From: a candidate division TA06 bacterium 32_111
GTDB taxonomy: Bacteria > Hydrothermota > 32-111
DNA length: 46,990 nt
Direction of reading: 5' to 3'
Assembly: GCA_001508335.1 (NCBI GenBank)
Contig: LGFX01000013.1
Coordinates: 1 to 46,990, forward strand
Below the pieces are notes generated by a model that worked only from the letters and a program-made list of their open reading frames with translations, was not told the origin of the DNA and searched no databases. Each line of letters begins with the position of its first letter. Position 1 is the stretch's first letter. Positions 36,096 through 45,435 of the stretch are shown one piece after another. The translations under genes and the position numbers were made by a program.

Positions 36096-36870
36096 AAAAG
36101 TTTTTATAATTGGACTTATAGTTTTTATTGGGGTATCTATTGTAATTTTCTTGAGTTTTTTTATGAACAGAGTTAGATTCTTTACTGACAACAACTATGT
36201 TCTTGTAAAGTTCTCACATGCTGATGGAGTAAAGGTAAACGATGAGGTCAGGTACAGAGGGGTAAAATGTGGAACTGTTGTTGATGTTCTTTTAAAAAGG
36301 GATTTTGTCCTTTTAAAATTGTGGCTAAAAAAAGATTTTACAGTTGGAAAAAATTCTCTGGTTGCTATACAGGATCTTGGTATAATAGGCGGAACGAAAT
36401 ATATATTCATACAGCCATCCGATGATACACTCTATAGATACCCTTACGACACTCTCGTTGGGATTAACAGAGATTTCAACATATCTGAAATCGGTATCAT
36501 GGTTTCGGATATAAGAGAGATGGTTTTTAACGCAATACCTTCTAAAGAAAGGGTAGATGAAATAGTTGATACTCTCTTTTCAGCTCTGAAAAAGATAAAC
36601 GATATAGTTGAAAAAAACGATAAGGACATCAGCAGTATAGTAACCCAACTATCCTACAGTTCCGATAAGATAACAACAATAGTTGATTCACTTTACCCTG
36701 CGATGTTATCTTTGAAAAAGGAAATAGAAATTTTTTCCGAGGGAAACGGAAGTGTTAAAAGGATACTTAGAGAGGATACTGTTTATATTAGGTTGAATGA
36801 GAGTTTGAGAAAACTTAACAGAATACTCGATCAACTTGAAAAAAATAAAATAATAAAGGGATGTCTGTGA
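36085..36870 (+). CDS. mlaD: MlaD-type MCE-domain protein
   Basis: This is the periplasmic MCE subunit that forms the lipid channel or shuttle of the Mla system. The protein has 261 residues: one N-terminal membrane helix (about 8-28), an MCE domain (about 35-115; VKFSHADGVKVNDEVRYRGVKCG, LGIIGGTKYIFI) and a helical tail (about 130-255) rich in Lys, Glu and Asp. The tail has heptad-like hydrophobic spacing and may form the coiled tube seen in longer MCE proteins. It ends in the radA start. Confidence 0.92.
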   Translation: MEDRKVFIIGLIVFIGVSIVIFLSFFMNRVRFFTDNNYVLVKFSHADGVKVNDEVRYRGVKCGTVVDVLLKRDFVLLKLWLKKDFTVGKNSLVAIQDLGIIGGTKYIFIQPSDDTLYRYPYDTLVGINRDFNISEIGIMVSDIREMVFNAIPSKERVDEIVDTLFSALKKINDIVEKNDKDISSIVTQLSYSSDKITTIVDSLYPAMLSLKKEIEIFSEGNGSVKRILREDTVYIRLNESLRKLNRILDQLEKNKIIKGCL

Positions 36871-38183
36871 GCAAAAAGGAAAAGAAAAGTTTTGTATGTT
36901 CTGAGTGTGGTTTTAAAAGTGTAAAGTGGCTTGGTAGGTGTCCAGAATGTGGTATGTGGGACACCTTCATCCTTGAAAAGGAAGAAGAGAAAAGACCTGA
37001 TGCGGTTAAACCAATATCTGTTGAAGAGATAAAACTTAATAACTTTTCGAGGATAAAATTTTTTGACAACTCATTAAACAGAATATTCGGTGGAGGACTT
37101 GTAAAAGGTTCTCTTGTGCTTTTGGCTGGAAATCCGGGTGCAGGGAAATCAACATTATCGTTAAAAATAATTGAAAAATTACCAGATGATGTTAATGTTC
37201 TTTACTTTTCTTCGGAAGAGTCTTTTGAACAAATAAAGATGAGAACCGTTAGAGTTTTAAAAAATAAAAATTTCAAGATAATATCTTCAAACCTTTTTGA
37301 GGATCTTGTAAGTGATGAAAAACTTTTAGATTCCAGTGATCTTATAATTATCGATTCCATACAGATGGTTGGTTCAGAGAGGATCCCAACAATACCTGGA
37401 TCTCCTACGACGGTAAAATATATCATGGGTGAATTGATAAGGATAGCGAAGAAAAAGAATATTTCGGTCATTATAATAGGGCACATCACTAAAGATGGGA
37501 GTGTTGCAGGTCCAAAAACTCTCGAGCATCTTGTTGATGTTATACTGTATCTTGATACTTTACAGAATGAGAATTTGAGGGTTTTAAAATCCAACAAGAA
37601 CAGATTCGGCTCAACCGATGAGATGGCAATCTTCAAAATGAATGAGGAAGGCCTTCAAAGTGTTGAGAATATAGACAAGTTAAACCTTTCAGATTCGGAT
37701 AGGGTTGGAAGGGCTATATCATGTACGGTTGAAGGTAGTATGCCTATTGCACTTGAAATAGAATCTTTGATCTTTTATTCAAAATATGGGGTTCCACAGA
37801 GAGTACCGACTGGAATAAATATAAGAAGGATGCAGATGCTTGTTGGAATATGTGAAAAGTATCTTGGGGTTGGTTTTGGTAATATGGATATTTTTATAAA
37901 TGTATCAAACGGCATCTTTATAAAGGACCCTCAGATAGATCTACCTGTTATCGTTTCAATGCTTTCTTCTTTCAAAAATAAAATTGTAAGCAAAGAGAGT
38001 GCTTTTGTTGGAGAGGTGGGGCTTACAGGGGACCTTAGAGCAAGTGGTAATCTTGATTTGAGAATAAAGCATCTTGCAAATATCGGGATAAGAAAAGTGT
38101 ATATACCTGCGGTAGAAAAAATTAAAACTAATATCGAAGTGGTGATGATAAAAAATATTAAACAGATTAAGGAAATCGTATGA
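36861..38183 (+). CDS. radA: DNA repair ATPase RadA
   Basis: RadA (Sms) promotes branch migration in recombination. The protein has 440 residues. The N-terminal zinc finger has Cys13, Cys16, Cys27 and Cys30. Walker A is GNPGAGKST (90-98), and the RadA-specific KNRFG is at 246-250. A Lon-protease-like C-terminal domain (about 275-440) follows. ATG 36861 overlaps mlaD by ten bases; GTG 36867 is an alternative. It is followed by recJ, so two recombination genes are coupled. Confidence 0.96.
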   Translation: MSVSKKEKKSFVCSECGFKSVKWLGRCPECGMWDTFILEKEEEKRPDAVKPISVEEIKLNNFSRIKFFDNSLNRIFGGGLVKGSLVLLAGNPGAGKSTLSLKIIEKLPDDVNVLYFSSEESFEQIKMRTVRVLKNKNFKIISSNLFEDLVSDEKLLDSSDLIIIDSIQMVGSERIPTIPGSPTTVKYIMGELIRIAKKKNISVIIIGHITKDGSVAGPKTLEHLVDVILYLDTLQNENLRVLKSNKNRFGSTDEMAIFKMNEEGLQSVENIDKLNLSDSDRVGRAISCTVEGSMPIALEIESLIFYSKYGVPQRVPTGINIRRMQMLVGICEKYLGVGFGNMDIFINVSNGIFIKDPQIDLPVIVSMLSSFKNKIVSKESAFVGEVGLTGDLRASGNLDLRIKHLANIGIRKVYIPAVEKIKTNIEVVMIKNIKQIKEIV

Positions 38184-39883
38184 CAAACAATTGGGTTTAC
38201 AAAGGATTTGGAAACGAGAATAGTTTTAAAGAGTTGGCTAGAAATTTTAACACTTCCGAGTACATTGTAAAAATACTTATAAATAGGGGAGTTGAACCCT
38301 CTAAAATAGGTCAGTTTCTAAATCCTGATGAGAATAACTTTTACGATCCATTTTTGATGAAAGGGATGAAAGAGAGTGTGGGAAGGATAAAAGAATCTAT
38401 AGAAAAGAGGGAGAATATACTTATCTATGGGGATTACGATGTTGATGGTATCACTTCAACGTCGATACTTTACAGGTTTTTTAAGATGGTTGGACTGAAA
38501 CCTTACTTCTTTATCCCACATCGCCTTGAGGAAGGCTATGGAGTTTCGAAGAACGGAATAGATTTTGCTTTCAGTAAAAATGTTACACTTATGATTACGG
38601 TTGATTGCGGCACTACAGCATTCGAAGAGATAGAGTATGCTAAAAGAAAAGGTCTGGATGTTATTGTTACAGATCATCATGAGGTTTCGGATAAACTACC
38701 TTCAGCGTTCTCAATAGTAAATCCAAACAGGGATGATGAAACATATCCGTTTAAATCACTTGCCGGTTGTGGGGTTGTTTTCAAACTCATACAGGCACTT
38801 GATAAGTCTATCGGTTTAGATTTTTCCGTAATCGATAATTTCATTGATTTCGTAACACTTGGAACTATAGCTGATGTTGTCCCACTTATAGATGAGAATA
38901 GAACCATCACATCAATAGGGTTGAAACATCTAAAAAATGTAAAAAATTTTGGTATAAAAAGTTTGATTGAGGTTTCAGATCTCCAGAGAAATCTTATAAA
39001 TTCTTACCATGTAGGATTCATTCTCGCTCCAAGGATCAACGCCATGGGAAGGATGGATAATGCCACAAAAGCTGTTAATCTTCTCATCACTGATGATAAA
39101 AAGGAAGCTGAGAAACTTGCTAAAGAATTGAACAAAAAAAATAGGTTGAGACAGGAGGTTGATCAGGATGTTTATGACGAAGCGGTCGAGATGATAGAGA
39201 GGGGGTCTTTACATAAAAACCGGACGATAGTTGTTGCTAAGGAGAACTGGCATGAGGGGGTAATAGGTATAGTTGCAAGCAGATTGGTAGAAAAATATAA
39301 CAAGCCAACCATAATGATCTCCATAGTTGATGATATTGGGAAGGGTTCAGGTAGATCCACTCAGAATTTTCATCTATACAATGCTTTAAAAGAACTTGAA
39401 GATATACTTTTATCTTTTGGTGGCCACCGTCTCGCCGCAGGAATAACTTTGAAAAGAGAGAATATTGAAGCATTTAAAATAAGGTTTGAAGAGTACGCAA
39501 AATTGATAAGTGAATGGAAAGATTACGAAAAGAACATAGAGATAGATTGTATTCTACCGCTTGACACTATAGATCTTGACTTCTATGAAAAACTTGAAAA
39601 ACTTGAACCTTTTGGATATATGAACCCTCAACCTGTTTTTCTTTCAAAAAAAGTTGATGTGGTTGGGTACCCTCTTATTCTAAAAGATAAACACTTAAGG
39701 GTATGTTTAAAACAGGGAGAAAGAGCCTTTGATGCAATATGGTTCAACAATGGGAAAGAGATGATGTCAAAGTTGACCCAACCTGGCAAACAGTTCGATG
39801 TTGTTTATAACATAATGAAAAATGAATACAGTGGGAAGATACTTTTACAGTTAAGGATAATAGACATAATGGAGTCAGAATGA
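38180..39883 (+). CDS. recJ: single-strand DNA exonuclease RecJ
   Basis: RecJ digests single-stranded DNA 5' to 3' in recombination and mismatch repair. The protein has 567 residues. DHH-family motifs: YGDYDVDG (83-90), Asp142 in TVDCGTT, and DHH at 165-167 (VTDHHEVS). The DHHA1 region contains SFGGHRLAAG. A C-terminal OB-like domain follows. ATG 38180 overlaps radA as ATGA. Confidence 0.95.
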   Translation: MTNNWVYKGFGNENSFKELARNFNTSEYIVKILINRGVEPSKIGQFLNPDENNFYDPFLMKGMKESVGRIKESIEKRENILIYGDYDVDGITSTSILYRFFKMVGLKPYFFIPHRLEEGYGVSKNGIDFAFSKNVTLMITVDCGTTAFEEIEYAKRKGLDVIVTDHHEVSDKLPSAFSIVNPNRDDETYPFKSLAGCGVVFKLIQALDKSIGLDFSVIDNFIDFVTLGTIADVVPLIDENRTITSIGLKHLKNVKNFGIKSLIEVSDLQRNLINSYHVGFILAPRINAMGRMDNATKAVNLLITDDKKEAEKLAKELNKKNRLRQEVDQDVYDEAVEMIERGSLHKNRTIVVAKENWHEGVIGIVASRLVEKYNKPTIMISIVDDIGKGSGRSTQNFHLYNALKELEDILLSFGGHRLAAGITLKRENIEAFKIRFEEYAKLISEWKDYEKNIEIDCILPLDTIDLDFYEKLEKLEPFGYMNPQPVFLSKKVDVVGYPLILKDKHLRVCLKQGERAFDAIWFNNGKEMMSKLTQPGKQFDVVYNIMKNEYSGKILLQLRIIDIMESE

Positions 39884-40572
39884 AAATTGAAAACAAAGAT
39901 TTTTTTACATATGATCTAATTAAAGGTTACACCATAGCATTATCCCTAAAAAATAAAGATTATGTGAACGATAACGATATGAGTTTCAACTTTGATGAGA
40001 ACGAAAAGAATAGGGAAAGGTTTTTTTCTAAAATAGGGATAGGTGGTTTACACAAGGTGAGGAATAAACAGATACATTCCAGAATAATACATAGAGCGGA
40101 AAAGGATATTGTAAAAGAGGGGGATGGTCTACTATCAACAGATTATGGTTACGCTTTATATTTACTTACAGCAGATTGTTATAACATCTTTTTTTCAACT
40201 GATAATGGAAGAACTTTTGGTTGTTTACATGCAGGTTGGAAGGGAATAATTGAAGGTATAGTTGAAGAGAGTCTAAAAATATTTAAAGGTGAAACTGAAG
40301 TTGTTGTACTTCAGGGAATATGTGAGAAACATTTTATTGTTGAAGATGAGGTAAAAGAACTTTTTAGAAAAAGGTTTAAAGAAAGTTATATAAGACGGGA
40401 AGGAGAGAAATTTTCCGTTAACCTGAGAAAAATAATAAACGATATATTGAGTAAAGAGTCTGATGTAAAGAATGTTGACCTTTGTAATGTGTGCAGGAAA
40501 GATATCCTTTTCTCATACAGGGAAGGTGATACTCTGAAGAGAAACATCTCTGTTATCTGGAGGAAAACGTAA
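39880..40572 (+). CDS. pgeF: PgeF/YfiH multicopper-oxidase-like protein
   Basis: This is a member of the laccase-domain (DUF152/YfiH/PgeF) family. Members act as purine nucleoside phosphorylases or in peptidoglycan precursor editing. The protein has 230 residues. Metal ligands by family pattern are His66 (KQIHSR), Cys100 (LTADCYN) and His117 (CLHAGWKG). The usual ADCVP motif reads ADCYN here, and the later GPCIGPCCYEV segment is reduced to LQGICEKHFIVEDEV, so it is a divergent member. ATG 39880 overlaps recJ as ATGA. Confidence 0.82.
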   Translation: MKIENKDFFTYDLIKGYTIALSLKNKDYVNDNDMSFNFDENEKNRERFFSKIGIGGLHKVRNKQIHSRIIHRAEKDIVKEGDGLLSTDYGYALYLLTADCYNIFFSTDNGRTFGCLHAGWKGIIEGIVEESLKIFKGETEVVVLQGICEKHFIVEDEVKELFRKRFKESYIRREGEKFSVNLRKIINDILSKESDVKNVDLCNVCRKDILFSYREGDTLKRNISVIWRKT

Positions 40573-40573
40573 A

Positions 40574-42601
40574 ATGAAAAGATTTTTTCTTTTTTTAATT
40601 TTATTTTTTACTTTCATTTTTCTTTTTTCTTATGAAATAAAAGTTGAAAAGAAGAGGTTCGATTGTTTAACGAACTCTCCCTTAAAAGAACCTTTAATAT
40701 TAAATCTTTATGTGGAAGACAAGGATACTATAAAAGAAGAAGATTTTTTGGTTGTTTTCGAAAAAGTTTATGGAGATATTTCCGTTGAAAAGGAGAGTTT
40801 GCATTTTGTTGATGGAAAGGTAACAGTATATCCAAAAGTTGGTAAAAAGATGGGAGCCAACATTTTAAGGGCTAACATCTTTTATAAAGGTTATCAGGTT
40901 GACAAATTCGATTTTAAAGTAGTTGGATTGAACTGGTTAGAGATAATCGTAACACTTCTTGGTGGACTTGGACTCTTCCTTTTTGGAATGAAGTTTATGT
41001 CAGATTCTTTGCAAAATTTTGCAGGTGAGAGGATGAAATACTTCATAACTAAGATGACAAAAAACACCTTTATGGGGGTTTTAACAGGTAGTTTGGTAAC
41101 CTCCTTTATACAATCATCATCTGCCACAACCGTCATTGTGGTTGGACTTGTAAATGCAGGAATTATGACTTTAACACAATCTATTGGTATAATAATGGGT
41201 GCGAATATAGGAACTACAATGACAGCCCAACTCATAGCTTTTAAACTCGAATCTTTATCTTTACCAGCCATATCGATTGGTGTTCTTATGATTCTTTTCG
41301 GATCAAGAAAAATAAAAATTACAGGTGAAACCATTCTTGGATTCGGTCTTTTGTTCTATGGACTCGGGTTAATGTCCTCCTCTATCGCTCCATTGAAAGA
41401 ATCTGATAAACTTGTTGAGTTTATGACAAAGTTCAATAATTCACCAATACTTTCAATGTTAACAGGGATGTTGATAACAATAGTGATTCAGTCATCATCA
41501 GCAACGGTGGGTTTAACCATGGTTCTTGCAGTTCAGGGACTTATAAGTATAAACAGCGCTGTTCCACTAATACTTGGTGAAAATATAGGGACTACGATAA
41601 CCGCACTCCTTGCATCTTTATCATCAAATATCAATGGGAAAAGGGCTGCAATAACACATGCGTTATTCAATTTGATAGGTGTATCTTATATGATGTTAGG
41701 TATATATTTTGTTAAAATTAATGGTGTTCCTTTATACTACAAATTTCTTGAGTTGATAACACCTGGGAACAATCTATCGGGAGAGAATGTTCAAAGGTAT
41801 ATAGCTAACTCACACACAATTTTTAATGTTTTCAACACTATTTTATTTTTACCTTTCGCAAAAGTTTTAGAGAATATCAGTAAATTCTTAATAAGGGAGA
41901 AAAAGGATACTAAAGATAATTTCTTCATTCCAAAATATCTTGACAGGAACCTCCTTTTAAATCCACACCTTGCACTTTACAATGTGAAAAAAGAAATGAT
42001 GGAGATGATAGATGTTGCATCAAATTCTATAGAACTCGCCACAAAAACTCTTGTTGAAAAGGATTTTGACAACATTGAACAGATTAAAAAACTTGAGATG
42101 AAAACGGATATTTTACAAAATGAGATAACGAATTATCTTATTTTGATTTCGAAAGAGGATCTGTCAGATCAGGAATTTGCCCAGATACCTGTTTTTATTC
42201 ATTGTATAAACGATATAGAAAGGATAGGAGACCACTCAATAAATATAATTGAGTTTGCAACTTTTATAAGAGATAACAAAATCGAATTGACAGAAAAAGC
42301 CTACGATGAGATAAAAAGCATGAATGAAATTTTGCAAAAGATGATGAGGGAAGCGTATTTTGCTATTGAGGATCTTTCTGTGGATAGGGTTAACGAAATA
42401 TTTATACTTGAAGATAAGTTGAACGATTTTGAAAAAAGGTACAACAGATCCCATCTTTTAAGGATATCTGATAGGTTGTGTTCAAATGAATCGGCAGCTA
42501 TTTTTACAGATATTTTAACTTCATATGAAAGATGTGGGGATCATATTGCAAATATAGCTGAAGCTATAAAAAACAAATTTCAATGGAGTAAATATGATTA
42601 A
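40574..42601 (+). CDS. NptA-type Na+/phosphate cotransporter with N-terminal exported domain and C-terminal PhoU domain
   Basis: The protein has 675 residues. A signal-like helix (1-19) is followed by a beta-rich domain of about 95 residues (20-115) that looks Ig-like and should lie outside the inner membrane. The transporter core follows, with the paired QSSSATT motifs at 180-186 and 306-312 typical of the NptA/PNaS family. From about 455 to 670 is a helical PhoU-like domain (IKKLEMKTDILQNEITNYL .. CINDIERIGDHSINIIE). NptA plus PhoU is a known bacterial layout. The N-terminal extension is less usual. The end overlaps hisC by eight bases. Confidence 0.88.
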   Translation: MKRFFLFLILFFTFIFLFSYEIKVEKKRFDCLTNSPLKEPLILNLYVEDKDTIKEEDFLVVFEKVYGDISVEKESLHFVDGKVTVYPKVGKKMGANILRANIFYKGYQVDKFDFKVVGLNWLEIIVTLLGGLGLFLFGMKFMSDSLQNFAGERMKYFITKMTKNTFMGVLTGSLVTSFIQSSSATTVIVVGLVNAGIMTLTQSIGIIMGANIGTTMTAQLIAFKLESLSLPAISIGVLMILFGSRKIKITGETILGFGLLFYGLGLMSSSIAPLKESDKLVEFMTKFNNSPILSMLTGMLITIVIQSSSATVGLTMVLAVQGLISINSAVPLILGENIGTTITALLASLSSNINGKRAAITHALFNLIGVSYMMLGIYFVKINGVPLYYKFLELITPGNNLSGENVQRYIANSHTIFNVFNTILFLPFAKVLENISKFLIREKKDTKDNFFIPKYLDRNLLLNPHLALYNVKKEMMEMIDVASNSIELATKTLVEKDFDNIEQIKKLEMKTDILQNEITNYLILISKEDLSDQEFAQIPVFIHCINDIERIGDHSINIIEFATFIRDNKIELTEKAYDEIKSMNEILQKMMREAYFAIEDLSVDRVNEIFILEDKLNDFEKRYNRSHLLRISDRLCSNESAAIFTDILTSYERCGDHIANIAEAIKNKFQWSKYD

Positions 42602-43694
42602 CTTTAAAAAACAACTTAAAAATATTCAAAATTATGTTCCCGGAAAACCTATAGAAGAGGTAAAGAGGGAGTTAAAGTTAAAGGCGGAGATATTTAAACT
42701 CGCTTCAAACGAAAATCCTTTAGGTCCATCACCGAAAGCGTTAAAAGTTGTAAAGGATTCTTTAAACCAGATCAACTTTTATCCTGATGATAACAACTTT
42801 TATCTAAAAAAAAGGTTATCAGAAAAATTGAAGGTGAAGGAGGAGATGTTAATATTGGGTAACGGATCGGTTGAAATAATAAACAGCATAATTTTTTCTT
42901 TTACTGAAAAAAAAGATAGAGTTTTAAGGCCTTCTCCATCATTCATAATGTTTAAAATCTCCTCACTTATAAATGGATGTAAAATCGTTGAAATACCACA
43001 CAAAAATTTCAAAAATGATGTTTCATCCATAGTTAATGCTATAAAAAAATCAAAATTCAAAATAGTTTACCTTGATAACCCAAACAACCCTTTGGGTAGT
43101 ATGATTTTTGAGGATGAGTTGAAATATTTACTGAGAAATGTTCCTTCAGATACATTGGTTTTACTTGATGAGGCTTATAACGATTATATGGATGACAGAC
43201 TTAGAATTGATTCAACAAAATTTTTGAAAAAATATAAAAATTTAATAATACTCAGAACATTTTCAAAAATCTACGGTCTTGCTGGTTTAAGGATAGGTTA
43301 CGGTGTTGCAAATGGGGAAATAGTTTCAGTTTTACAAAAAGTCAGGTTACCTTTCAACGTTAATCTCCTTGCACAGAAAGCAGCACTTGCTGCTATTGAT
43401 GATTACAAACATTTAAAAGAAAGCAAAAAGTTGAACGATAAAGGTATTAAATTCCTTACAGAGAATTTAAAAAAGATGGGTTTTTTTGTAATTGATAGTT
43501 ATACCAATTTTGTTACATTCGATTGTGGATGTGACTCAAAAGTAATATTCGAAAAGTTGCAAAAGAAAGGTGTTATCGTAAGGCCAATTGATAACTATGG
43601 ACTAAAAACTTTCTTAAGGGTAACAACATCTACAGAAAGGGGTAACAAAATATTTGTTGAAAAGTTAAAGGAGGTTTTAGATGAGGTTCGATGA
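42594..43694 (+). CDS. hisC: HisC-like PLP aminotransferase
   Basis: This is a class I/II PLP aminotransferase of 366 residues, most like histidinol-phosphate aminotransferase. Motifs: KLASNENPLGPSPKA (36-49), YLDNPNNPLG with Asn165, LLDEAYNDY with Asp192 and Tyr195, the PLP lysine Lys225 in RTFSKIYGLAGLRIGYG, and a C-terminal FLRVT arginine. No other his gene is nearby, so an aromatic amino-acid aminotransferase role is also possible. CobC-type enzymes are less likely. Confidence 0.85.
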   Translation: MINFKKQLKNIQNYVPGKPIEEVKRELKLKAEIFKLASNENPLGPSPKALKVVKDSLNQINFYPDDNNFYLKKRLSEKLKVKEEMLILGNGSVEIINSIIFSFTEKKDRVLRPSPSFIMFKISSLINGCKIVEIPHKNFKNDVSSIVNAIKKSKFKIVYLDNPNNPLGSMIFEDELKYLLRNVPSDTLVLLDEAYNDYMDDRLRIDSTKFLKKYKNLIILRTFSKIYGLAGLRIGYGVANGEIVSVLQKVRLPFNVNLLAQKAALAAIDDYKHLKESKKLNDKGIKFLTENLKKMGFFVIDSYTNFVTFDCGCDSKVIFEKLQKKGVIVRPIDNYGLKTFLRVTTSTERGNKIFVEKLKEVLDEVR

Positions 43695-44574
43695 TATTGT
43701 TGTAAAAGCGAAAGAGAGTAAAAAGGTTCTTTCCGTTGCATGTGCGGATGATGATACTGTCATAAAAGCGTGTTACGACGCTTATAGGGAAAATCTTTGC
43801 ACTCCCATTTTTGTTGGAGACAAGAAAAAGATAGAAGAGATAATTGAAAAAAATGGTTTGGAAGAGGGTCTTTTTGAAATTGTTGATGAAAAGGATAGAG
43901 CGATTGCGTGTGAAAAGGCTGTTAAACTTGTAAGGGATGAGAAGGCAGATTTTTTGATGAAAGGATTCGTTGATACTTCGGTACTCGGAAAGGCTGTTCT
44001 TAACAAAGAATGGGGACTTAGAACAGGTAACTTACTTTCACATGTTTCACTTTTTGAAATAGATAGGTATCACAAACCTTTCATTCTTACGGATAGCGGA
44101 TTCATAATAAAACCTGATCTTGACATGAAGGTGAACATCGTAAACAATGCGGTTACGGTTATGAGAAAACTCGGAGTTACCAATCCAAAAGTCTCGATAC
44201 TCGCTGCCATAGAGAAGGTAAACCCTGATATGGTTGAGACCGTTGATGCACAAAATCTAAAAAAGATGAATACTGAAGGCAAAATTAAAGATTGTATAGT
44301 TGATGGACCTTTATCTTTCGATGTTACAGTTTCAAAAGAATCTGCAAAACACAAAAAGGTCGAAAGTGATGTAGCAGGGGATGCTGATATAATGGTTGTT
44401 CCTGATATAGCGTGTGGTAACATTATGGCTAAAACTATGATATATTGGACCAACTGTAAATTCGCAGGTGTTATAGTTGGAGCAAAAGCACCTGTTGTTT
44501 TGATTTCAAGATCCGATAATGAGAAGAATAAGATGATGTCAATCGCTTTCGCTGCAAGTATTGGAAAGTTTTAG
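43681..44574 (+). CDS. ptb: phosphate butyryltransferase-like phosphotransacylase
   Basis: This is a phosphate acetyl/butyryltransferase-family enzyme of 297 residues that exchanges acyl-CoA with acyl phosphate. The short length and the motifs KADFLMKGFVDTSVLGKAVLNKEWGLR, LSHVSLFE and ADIMVVPDIACGNIMAKTM fit the Ptb branch rather than Pta. A butyrate kinase gene normally follows ptb; here the next gene runs the other way and is unrelated. AAAGGAGG (about 43668-43675) precedes ATG 43681. The 3' end overlaps the convergent gene by 36 bases. Confidence 0.9.
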   Translation: MRFDDIVVKAKESKKVLSVACADDDTVIKACYDAYRENLCTPIFVGDKKKIEEIIEKNGLEEGLFEIVDEKDRAIACEKAVKLVRDEKADFLMKGFVDTSVLGKAVLNKEWGLRTGNLLSHVSLFEIDRYHKPFILTDSGFIIKPDLDMKVNIVNNAVTVMRKLGVTNPKVSILAAIEKVNPDMVETVDAQNLKKMNTEGKIKDCIVDGPLSFDVTVSKESAKHKKVESDVAGDADIMVVPDIACGNIMAKTMIYWTNCKFAGVIVGAKAPVVLISRSDNEKNKMMSIAFAASIGKF

Positions 44575-45435
44575 AAGGTTAACATCTTTAAGATAAGGTG
44601 GGAAATAATTCCCATCTATATTTTCGCTTAGTTTTTGGTACGCTTTTCTATCGAAAATAAATTTTGAATGGAATATTTCAGTTTTACGGGTTGAGAATTG
44701 ATTTTTGAAAAATGATAGGGAATCTCCATCTTTAAACCCACCACCGAGACCCAAAAATTTTATTTTATTTTCATAACAGTATCTATAAAATTCATATATT
44801 AAAAGTGTATTTGCTCCATTCTTTTTACCTTCATCATTTGAAAAGTTCGCTATGTAATAGGATGTTTCTTTCGAATAAAAAAATAGACTCGATGCAACCT
44901 CCTCTCCATCTAAAAAAGCGGAGAGTTTTACTGTGAATGGAGTGTTTAAAAGATCTTTCAAACTCTTTTCATCATAAAAAAATTCGTTTTTATAATTCAA
45001 AGAACCTTTCAATATACCAACATGTCTATCCCTTTTAACAGTAATACACTCTTTTGCCTTTTTGATAGAGTTTCTTGTTCTTGAAGGAAGGTTATCGAAA
45101 TACTCTTTAGGATTTTTTTCAACATCAACTATAAAGAAAGTTGAGGAGGCTATTTTTTCTGGAAATACTATCGAATTCCCGAGAAATGGGTTATACCTTA
45201 TGAATTCAGTTACAATACTTTTTTCCTTTCTAAATAGATCCAATTTTTTATAGAAATCTTGAATTTCATTTTCTGAATAATCCTTTTTTACTATTACTCC
45301 CTGATAACCTAAGGATGAGATTGACTTATAACCTTTATATTCAAAAAGAAGGAAAGGGTATAGAAAGAAATCAGTTTCTATTTTAGACAGTTTGAAAAAT
45401 CTTATGAAATTTTCATCGAAGAAGATATCTTTCAT
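44539..45435 (-). CDS. FemAB/GNAT-like acyl- or aminoacyl-transferase
   Basis: The protein has 298 residues with the layout of the FemAB/BioF2-like GNAT superfamily: YQGVIVKKDYSENEIQDFYKKL near the start, LPSRTRNSIKKAKE in the middle, then VKLSAFLDGEEVASSLFFYSKETSYYIANFSNDEGKKNGANTLLIYEFYRYCYENKIKFLGLGGG and SLSFFKNQFS. These proteins transfer amino acids to peptidoglycan or acyl groups to sugars and peptides; the substrate here is unknown. Its ATG overlaps the upstream minus-strand gene, and its 3' end runs 36 bases into ptb. Confidence 0.7.
   Translation of the reverse strand: MKDIFFDENFIRFFKLSKIETDFFLYPFLLFEYKGYKSISSLGYQGVIVKKDYSENEIQDFYKKLDLFRKEKSIVTEFIRYNPFLGNSIVFPEKIASSTFFIVDVEKNPKEYFDNLPSRTRNSIKKAKECITVKRDRHVGILKGSLNYKNEFFYDEKSLKDLLNTPFTVKLSAFLDGEEVASSLFFYSKETSYYIANFSNDEGKKNGANTLLIYEFYRYCYENKIKFLGLGGGFKDGDSLSFFKNQFSTRKTEIFHSKFIFDRKAYQKLSENIDGNYFPPYLKDVNLLKLSNTCSESD

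Noticed and set aside
42594-43694. Threonine-phosphate decarboxylase (CobC) instead of HisC
   Set aside because: No cobalamin gene is nearby and the active-site spacing reads as HisC, although an aromatic aminotransferase role remains open.
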